From positions 50,878-114,877 of the forward strand of contig CAJNDS010000554.1 of assembly GCA_905221605.1 (NCBI GenBank): a stretch of DNA of 64,000 nt, given 5' to 3'. The stretch comes from Symbiodinium natans (Eukaryota > Sar > Dinophyceae > Suessiales > Symbiodiniaceae). This document shows positions 34,701 through 43,700 of this stretch, one piece after another. Numbering within the stretch: position 1 is the first letter of the stretch; each line of letters begins with the position of its first letter. The notes beneath the pieces are model-generated. The model had not been told where the DNA came from and searched no databases. It worked only from the letters and a program-made list of their open reading frames with translations. The translations under genes and the position numbers were made by a program.

Positions 34701-37700
34701 TCAGCTTCAGCATTGCTAACCATATCCCTATTGGGATTCATACCCACATTGGGGCTTTCTGCAACCAAGGCCTCTTCCAGATGTTCTTCAGCGTCGGGAA
34801 TCACCTCTTCCAACACCGCTCTTTCACCCAGAGACTCAGCTGCACCATTTCCAGCTCCACCATCTTGTCCACCATCCGAGGCAAGTTGGAGCCATCGCTT
34901 CGGAGAAGGCATTGCTTCTTGATCCCAAAACCTTGAAAGAACACTTAACCGCAGGGAACCTAATTTGGGCTCATAACCTACGGGGGGACAACCAAGGAAG
35001 GAAATCAACTCCCCTAATCGCCCTGAACTTATATTTCCCAGATCGAACCAAGAAACAACCAAGAACACGGATAAGAGCAACCCAGGGGGGAAGGAAAGGG
35101 GGAAGGAATCCACACCCTTACCAAACCCTAAGAACCCAGGCACTTCTTTTTGAACTTGTGGCTTTCTGTTCAAGCCCATCTTGAGCCAAATACGATTACC
35201 GGGTTCATTAACCCTTCCAACTTCCAACACTAACTCCTTTCTACAATACCCATTGCAGCTCCGCATAGGGTTTAGGGTTTATATGGGTTTACCCCAGCTA
35301 GGTTTCCCCCTTATAGTCAAGGCTATTTAGGGTTTAGGGTCTCGAGCTTAGCCCCCCCTAGCCCCCATTAAGGCCATTTAGGGATTTGTTTTTGCTTAAT
35401 TAAGGTTATTTCAGGGGGGAACCTAGGGGGGGTAGTTTTGAGGGGGGTAGTAGGAAAACCCATGATATGTGGGGCAAACCCGAACCCTCGAATCCCGAGA
35501 AAGCCTACAAAAAACTCGATGAACCCCTTCAAATCCCTGTAAGCCCTACGCATTCGATAAAATCCCTGCAAGCCCTAAAACCCTACGAGAACCATAGCTC
35601 CTACCAAACCTACACCTCATGGACCAACCTGATCCCTGACATCCCCGAACTCGGAGGCCCCGAATGTGCTTAGGCTATTAGGGTCTAGGTTAGCGGTTAG
35701 AGTTTATAATCATTTGTCTCTCGCATACCCGAGCCCGATAAAGCAACCCTAAACCCTAAACCCTGAACCCTAAACCCTCCCTAAACCCTAAACCCTAAAC
35801 CCTAAACCCTAAACCCTAAACCCTAAACCCTAAACCCTAAACCCTAAACCCTAAACCCTAAACCCTAAACCCTACACCCTAAACCCTAAACCCTAAACCC
35901 TAAACCCTAAACCCTAAACCCTAAACCCTAAACCCTAAACCCTAAACCCTAAACCCTAAACCCTAAACTAAACCCTAAAACCCTAAAACCCGTAACGCTA
36001 GAGCCACGATTCCCGTGCTGAAAGCTGGCAGCGACACGCCTTTGTTCAAGTTGCTTATACCCTAAACCTGAACCATGCCTAAGCCCCACAGTTTAGGGCT
36101 TAGGATTCAGGTTTTTTCGGGGATTAGGAATTTAGGGTTTAGGGTTTAGGGGGTTTTAGGGGCTTAGGGTTGAGGGATTCAGGATTTAGGGTAGTTCACG
36201 TGGTGCTGCTTAGCGCAGTTTGGGCTTCAGGAGCCTGAGTTTAGCGGGCTAAGTTTAGGATAGACCATTACATGGCGCATGAGCCATGAGAAATATGTGT
36301 GGGGGAGTTTGAAAGTTGTGACCTCATGTAGTCTGACGGCACCATACCTACATAAAGCCTCGACGTGAGATCGACCCGGAGCCCTCCACCCCAAATTCTT
36401 CAAAGCATCCAGAAGCCCTAAACCGCTTTTAGGATTTAGGGTTTAGGGTTTAGGGTTTAAGCCCTAAAACCCCGGAAGCCCCAGAAACTTTAGGGTTTAG
36501 GGTTTAGGGTTTTTGGTTCTAGGGAAGCCCGAATGCTCTTGAAAGGAAACGAGCGCTTCGCCGTTGGCTCCCCGATCGCCGGCCGCATCGACGCGAAGAT
36601 GTCGGGACGTCCCAGAACCCCGGGGGGGGGGATTTAGGCTTTCGGCTTCTCAGTAGCTGAGTAGGCAACCCTGAGCCTTTTGGTATGTATAAAGGCATAA
36701 ATATAAAATATTTTTTATCATCCTACCATAATTGAGAGGGACCAGGGTTCTCAGCAACTAGGGGTGTATAGGGTTCAGGGCTTAGAGGGTTCTGGGCTTT
36801 TGGGTTTAGGCCTCAGGCACCCTTATAAGCCGAAACCCGAGCACCCGGTCATCCGACAGGGCGAACCCCGGGTCGTCACAGACCAAGAGAGGTACTATAG
36901 GGCTCGGAACACATGCTAGTAGTATTTGCCCCCTACGGTCCCTTTGTTAAGAAGACGATACCATGTTGAAGGAACCCTAAGCCATCAAGAAGGGGAGTAA
37001 TCTAGCGGTCGGAATATTTCCTAATAGTATTCCCTTATGGTCCCTTTATAAGAATCCTGTCATACCCCCTGTTTTCATTGTCAAGGCCCCTATATTGCAG
37101 AAACTGCACAGGGTTTGAGGTTTAGGGTCTCGGGTCGAGGGTTTCGATACCTTTGGCTTGCACAGAAAGCACCGGTCTGGTGTTAAGGGCTTCGGGTTTA
37201 GGATTTCCGCTGTCCCCTACACTAGGTACGGATTCTCGACAGCTGCGCACCCGCGAACCCCTCAATCCTGAACCGTGCGAGGCGAAAGGCACTGGCAACC
37301 GTTGGCCAGGCCATGCTCTGAGAATTCAGAGCAGGATTTCAGGGTTTGTGGCTTTAGGGTTCAGGGTTTAGGGTTTGGGGTTTAGGGTTTGTGGCTTCTT
37401 GGGGATAAGGGGTGAACCAAACATACGCTTATCACAAGCAGGGTCCCTATACACCGTAGGCCCTAGAGCCAAAGCCCTACGGTGTCTTTCTTCAATCAAA
37501 TGGTATCGGACTCTTTGGTTGGGAGATGTGGTTGTTAGGATGGTGTTTGTAGGTTTTCCAGTTGGACCCTAAACCCTAAACTGCGGGGGGGGCTTGGGAT
37601 CGGCCTGCTCCTGCAACTAGCATTCGGAGCAAGGGCTTGTTAAGGTGCACTTGGGCTATTTCAGGTTCGTAAGGGTTTTGGTCTTTGACGAGTTATTGTT

Positions 37701-40700
37701 GCCTGTTTTCTGGTTGCTTGCTCTGAAGAAGCTCGGGGCGCAAGGGACGATTTCCTCAGTGAATGCGCTTCCGGTCAGGTTTTGGGTTTTCGGGTTTTAG
37801 GGCTTCTTGTTTATGTAAGGTAGCTCAGATGATCCTAGGTTGCTGGGGAGCCTAGTGGCCTGCTCTGAAGGGCTCTCCCTCCGAAGCCGACAGCCGAAAA
37901 CTCGGAGAAAGATTGATAGCAACGTTGGTGCGTAGTCATAGCCACATGCACAATATCTAAATCTCTCCAGCTATGATTACAGGTTGTGATGTGTCTTACC
38001 CTAAACCCTAAACCCTAAACCCTAAACCCTAAACCCTAAACCCTAAACCCTAAACCCTAAACCCTAAATTGTGCCATGTTAGGGTTCTTAGCATCTTCTG
38101 CGATGGGCCGTGCAGAAATTGGAGTGCATAAAGTATCGCAACATAACGTGGGTCCAAAATGCCAGAGCCGATGTCACGGTGATCTGAGCAGTTATCGACA
38201 TCATTGTGCCTTTTTTGGGGTACTCTGAATGACAACATCATAAGCCCGGAGGCGATTGGGGGTAGGGCTTATCAGTTGGGATGTTCCCCCTTATGCGAAC
38301 AGTCCTTAATAGGGATTCTGGTACCCCCGGTTAGAATCCTCTTAAGGACTGTGAGTATAAGGGGGAACATCCCAATTTATCAGAGAAGTACCCATTCGCA
38401 AGCCGCCTGCTAGCAGCCTCTGCCCTGCGCTGCGCAGGCCCCACACACCGCCGTGCTTGGCTGCGCTGCAGCTCGGCTGTTAGCAGTTTAGGGTTTTGGG
38501 TTTAGGGTTTAGGGTTTCGGGTTTAGGGTCTGCAGCGCAGTCAGCCTAAGACCACGATGGCTAATCCCTTGAATCCCATCTTGGGACTCTATTCACCTAC
38601 AGTTTAGTAGTAACTAACTACCCTGAATTCGTAGGTATAACGCCTGGGGTTCAGGGTTCAGGGTTCAGGGTTCAGGGTTTAGGGTTTAGGGTCTAGGGTC
38701 TAGGGTTTAAGATGGCTTGGGCTTAAGGTAGAGCGGCCCATTCCCATGCCTCCCTGGAGCAGCTCGCGTATTTTCTTGTTGCCATGCAGGCTTCCAAGGT
38801 TTCCTAGACCGAACTTATGACCTTCGCAGCTGAATGAGAACCCTAAACCCTAAACCCTAAACCCTAAACCCTTTTACACTTTTTGGGATGCTACAATCCC
38901 CTGTAGAACTGAAAGTGTAGACTTTTGGGGGATTATGAACTCAGCAACTAAGATGAGTCTTTAGTGATTTGGTCTTTGGCCTTGTTGGGTTCAAGAACAA
39001 GATCTAGGACCCAGAGTAGGCCTTCATTCCCCCATTTTTCCGGAGTTTAGGTTCCCTTATTATAAGCCCTTAGAAACCAAAACGGGCACCCTTGTTGTTC
39101 CTCGGTTACTCTTGGGTCGCCCTAAACCCTAAACCCTAGACCCTAAACCCTAAACCCTAAACCCTTGGGTGTAGAGCAGTCGGGTCCCTAACCCCTAACC
39201 CCTAACCCCTAACCCCTAACCCCTAAACCCTAAACCCTAAACCCTAAACCCTAAGGACAGCCGCGTGCCGCTGGAGCTGGTCTTTGACGCTCTCCCTGGC
39301 GCGCCTTGGCTGCCATTCAGAGAGGGCTTTTAGGGCTTTTGGGGCATTTAGGTTTTTTTAGGGCTTTTTAGGGCTTTTAGGGCTTTAGGGTTGTAGGGTT
39401 GTAGGGTTTTGGGCTTTAGGGTTCAGGGCTTTTTGGGCTTTGGGGTTTAGGGTTCAGGGCTTTTTGGGCTTTAGGGTTTAGGGTTGAGGGCTTTTTTTGT
39501 TTTAGGGTTTAGGGTTCAGGGCTTTTTGGGCTTTTAGGCTTTTGGGCTTTAGAGTTCAGGGTTTAGGTTTTTGGGTTTTGGGCTTTAGGGTTCAAGGTTT
39601 TTAGGGTTTAGGGTTTAGGGTTTTGGGCTTCAGGGTTCAGGGTTCACGGCTTAGGGCGCAGACTTTTGGGCCCCGCAGCCTTACGCCCTAAGCCGAAGCT
39701 TCCGTATCGCGACCCGGGGGGATCGGGATCACCCTTGTGGGTCCTTCTGGGATTTGGGGTTCAGGTTTTAGTGAATTATTAGAACGTATTGAGCATGGAA
39801 GCTCCGCATAAATTCCGATGAAGAATTGGTGAGGTCCAGGTTTTTGGGTTTTGGGTTTCCCCAAGGGTCCATGTACCTCATTATTATTGTTTACTTGGGC
39901 CCCAAAGTCCCTATTAGCCCAAGTATTCCCCGTTTTAGGTGCATGGACCCTTAGGGTGTTGCTTAGGGCTTAGGAGCGACCTCTTAGGGCTTCAGTCCGT
40001 TTTACGTACGAGCAGCAAGCTTCTTGACTCCTGGACCCGTGGGAGTCTTGGCATTTTAGCCTTGCGGTGTTGCTTTGAAAGTGCTTCTCCCTAATGTTGG
40101 ACTTTTTTTAGTGTAAGGAAGGTCTATAATCACAAGTTTCCAAAATTTATTCTGCGAACCAAGTTTTGTTTGGGGTACCCGCTATTGTGACAAAGTTTTT
40201 TCCGGGGTGATTGTTATGTTTTAAGGGTTAGTGTTTAGGGTTCAGGGCTTACGCAGTAGGGCTTGATGCCCTGAGGGCCTTGGGCTCCAGGAATCTTACA
40301 GAGCCAGAACCCGGAGAATCCAGAAAGCTAAGCTCGGCCAGTTCCATGTAAAGCCTTATGGATTCATTACGAAACGAGAGGTGGTCCACGGGCCAGCCCG
40401 ACGCATTTTAGTCAATTTATTGCGTCACCCTCTGAAATACACGGTTTTTTCCGTGTGATTGTTGTTTTTTAAAGGGTGTGTGTTTAGGGTTAAGGGCTTA
40501 ATTACGCAGTAAGGCTTGAAACCCTGAGGGCCTTGGGCTCCAGGAACCTTAAAGGCTGGAAAGCTTCAGGCCTTACGGTCCTGAAGCCTTGAGACCCTGA
40601 GGCGGTTCCCCCCCCCCCCCCCCCATGTTTGGGGGGGTCGCCGGGCCACGCGTTTATAGAGGGTCCGAATTTGTTGGGGGGCGGGGGGGGGTGCATGCTA

Positions 40701-43700
40701 AAAACAGTGCAACATGAAACCCTCCTTCCTCGTAGTATCGTACGGGGCTCCACAAGGCATACCCTCAGTCCGAGACTCCCCCTAAACCCTAAAACCCTAA
40801 ACCCTAAACCCTAAACCCTAGTGTAGAAGAACCTCCACCTGCCTCGACAGCTCCCAGGATCTCTTCGTCCTTCGGAATGCAGGCGCGTCGCCCTTCTCGG
40901 GATTCTGGCAGTAAGGCTCCAAATGGCCCAAAGTAGGCCAAAGATTTTTATGTAGCTTACACCCCTAAGTAGGCATTATTTCTATACATGGAGTGCAAGG
41001 GTAGCATTTCGGTTTGCAGGGTTCGGGAAAACAAAAACGAGCGTCCGGACTCTGCAGAGGAAACACCTGCGTTCACTCCGAGGGCAGCGTCATGGGAAGT
41101 CTCGAGTCGCTTGCAGCGCAACCCGTTTTAGGGTCTAGGGTTCAGGGGTTCAGGGGTTTAGGGGTTTGGGGTTCAAGGGTTCAGGGATGAAGCGTTCAGG
41201 GTTTGGGGTTTAGGGTTTCTGGGTTCGGGGTCAAGTGTTCAAAAGTTCACAGTTCGGAGTTTAGGGTTTAGGGGTTTAGGGTTTAGGGGTTTAGGGTTTA
41301 GGGTTTAGGGTTAAGGGTTTAGGGTTTAGGGTAAAAATCCATAGGGCTTACAGGTTTAGTGACGTGGGCTCCTGAAGCCTACTTCCTTGGAGGTTCAGGC
41401 GTACGTCGAACTAGGTTCTAGGGTCTGGGGTTCAGGTTGAGGGTTTAGGGTTCAGGGTTTAGGGGTTTAGGGGTTTAGGGGTTTAGGGGTTTAGGGGTTG
41501 AGGGGTTGAGGGGTTGAGGGGTTGTGGGGTTGTGGGGTTGAGGGTTTAGGGTGTAGCAGCTGGGGGTATTGGGATTCAGGGTTCAGGGTTCAGGGTTTAG
41601 GGTTTAGGGTTTAGGGTTTGGGGTTTGGGGTTTGGGGTTTAGGCACGGCAGGGTTCTAGAGCCTCCGTCAGGTTCTGCACTGGCGCACTTGGAACCAAGC
41701 TGATCCTTGTCCTCGGCCACACGAAGTGCGGCGCCATCAACGGAGCCACCAAGGACCTGAGAATTGCATCCCGAACCTTAAGCTTAGTAGTAGAGTAGGT
41801 AACCTTTAACCTTCTTGGGTTCAGAAACTTCCCTTTTAATCCCAAAGGTTAACCTTTAAAACCCCTAGGTACTGGACAACTAAGTAAGCCCTAGACCCTG
41901 AACCCTACACCCTAAACCCTTTAGGGTTTCGCGTCTTCCCATCCCCCTATACGGCCAGAGGCCAGAAGAGCCCTGCCCGCCGAGGCCCACTTGTTTGCGG
42001 CTTAGGTTTCGGCACACTAAATGGTAAACCCTAAAGCCTAAACCGCAGGACTACATGGCGAACAAGGGCACCACCCGAGAGCAGGTCCAGCCTGGGGTTT
42101 AGGGTTTGGGGTTTAGGGTTTGGGGTTTAGGGTTAGGGTTTGGGGTTTAGGGTTTGGGGTTTGGCTTTGTTTTTGTCAAGAGAAAATGGGAGGGACCCCT
42201 GTCAGAAACCCCGAATCCTAACCTAACATAGAGGGCATTATGTATTGTCTGGGGATTAAGGATTTCTACTTGTTCCCGGTAGGACGGGCGCAGCAGTCTC
42301 GTCTAGTCCCAAAGTCTTGTGATGTATATCGCAGAGTTCGCCAGCGCCGGAGAGCGTTAGGACTGCAGCAAGGAGTCTGATCGTGAAATGCAAGCCCGAA
42401 GCCCCACAAGACACGGAGCCACAAAACTCCTTGCGTTGCGGGAACGCAGCAGCCCTCAGACCCGGGAACCCTTGTTTCCGGAACCCTGCGTTTCTACTCC
42501 AGATGCCCTATGTGAAATTAGGGGTTTCTACTCCAGACGCCCTACCCCCCTCGAGCGGGAGCAGAAACCCTTATTTCCAACCCACCGTCGGGAGCAGAAA
42601 CCCTTATTTCCAACCACCCTCCCGGCAGAGGAGAATGCGTTATTTCCAACCTCCCCCCCGGAAATTACAGTTCTACCATTAAAACGTCCATATATAAATA
42701 TAAGTATAAAAAATGTATATATATATATATGCAAATAGAAAATAAATAAATATAAAAATAAATGAACAAATATATACGTAAGTTGGAGCTGCAGACTCGT
42801 TTTATAGATACACAACATATAACGCATATATAATGCATATATAATGCATATAAAAGCTTTCACAAATAAGGGTTTCTCACAATGGTTTCTCCCGCCAGCC
42901 CTTGATTTTGTGATTTTGCGGTTTAGGGTTTTGAAGTTGTTGTGAACGTCCAGTCCTTTCGGGCACCCGCAACTCTGTACCCTGAACTCCTTCCGGGCCC
43001 TTTAAATCCTAAACTTAAGCTACCCCTAAACTTAAGCTACCCCTTAACCCTAAACCCCTAAACCCCCTTGCAACACCCCTCTACCCCAAGACTCGTAAAC
43101 CCGAAGCCCTAAACCCCAAACCCTAAACCCTCAACCCTAATTCCCTAAACCCTAAACCCTAAACCCTAAACCCTAAACCCCTTTCAGGTCGGGGGGTTCG
43201 GGGGTGCACAGGCTCCCAACGCCCTGGGAGCGCTGCTCCAAGGGCTGAACGACGTGGCGCAGAAGGCGCCTCCGCGAAGGAACTCTCTGAGGTTTAGGGT
43301 TTAGGGTTTAGGGTTTAGGGTTTAGGGTTTAGGGTTTAGGGTTTAGGGTTTAGGGTTTAGGGCGTTTAGGGTTTAGGGTTCAGTGTTTAAGGTTCGGGGT
43401 TTAAGGTTTAGGGTTCAGGGCTTACGGTGAAGGATCTTAGGATTTGCCCTCTGGTTCAGATGCTTTTGGGTAGCTTCAGGAACTTCTTGAATGTTTTTCA
43501 TTTTGCTTAGGAGTTGTTTTTGTCAGGTTAACCCTGAGTGCCTCCGAATAAGACCTACTCTTCAGAAGAGATTGCTAGGGTCCTAAACCCTAAACCCTAA
43601 ACCCTAAACCCTAAACCCTAAACCCTAAGCCCCCCGGAGAAGTCCTACTCGGGCTGCCGAAGATGTACGTGAATAGCCTGGCCGACAGTCTCGCTTTGGG

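Larger units (their letters stand above)
26423..35265 (-). mobile_element. LTR retrotransposon, copia-like priming, gag-type ORF only
   Basis: Two 287-bp direct repeats (26423-26709 and 34979-35265) bound an 8.84-kb element read on the minus strand. The LTRs begin TGCGGAGCTGC and end CCCCCCGTA. Immediately inside the 5' LTR is GGTTATGAGCCCA, complementary to the anticodon arm of initiator tRNA-Met. Immediately before the 3' LTR is a purine tract, AGGGGGAG. Both flanks are (TTTAGGG)n, so any 4-6-bp target duplication is consistent but cannot be sized. I counted about three differences between LTRs, so insertion is recent. The single long ORF lacks visible protease, integrase, reverse transcriptase or RNase H motifs. 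This looks like a non-autonomous element mobilised in trans, although a divergent pol cannot be excluded. Confidence 0.88.

Noticed and set aside
34966-34978. tRNA-Met gene
   Set aside because: Only the anticodon arm is present and no cloverleaf can be drawn. The position beside the LTR identifies a primer-binding site.
2063-35990. True chromosome end
   Set aside because: TTTAGGG arrays occur in both orientations, are short and are embedded between exons. None is terminal.
42383-42738. Small plus-strand proteins over the AGAAACCC repeats
   Set aside because: Open in two frames because of short tandem units; lies inside an intron of gene C.
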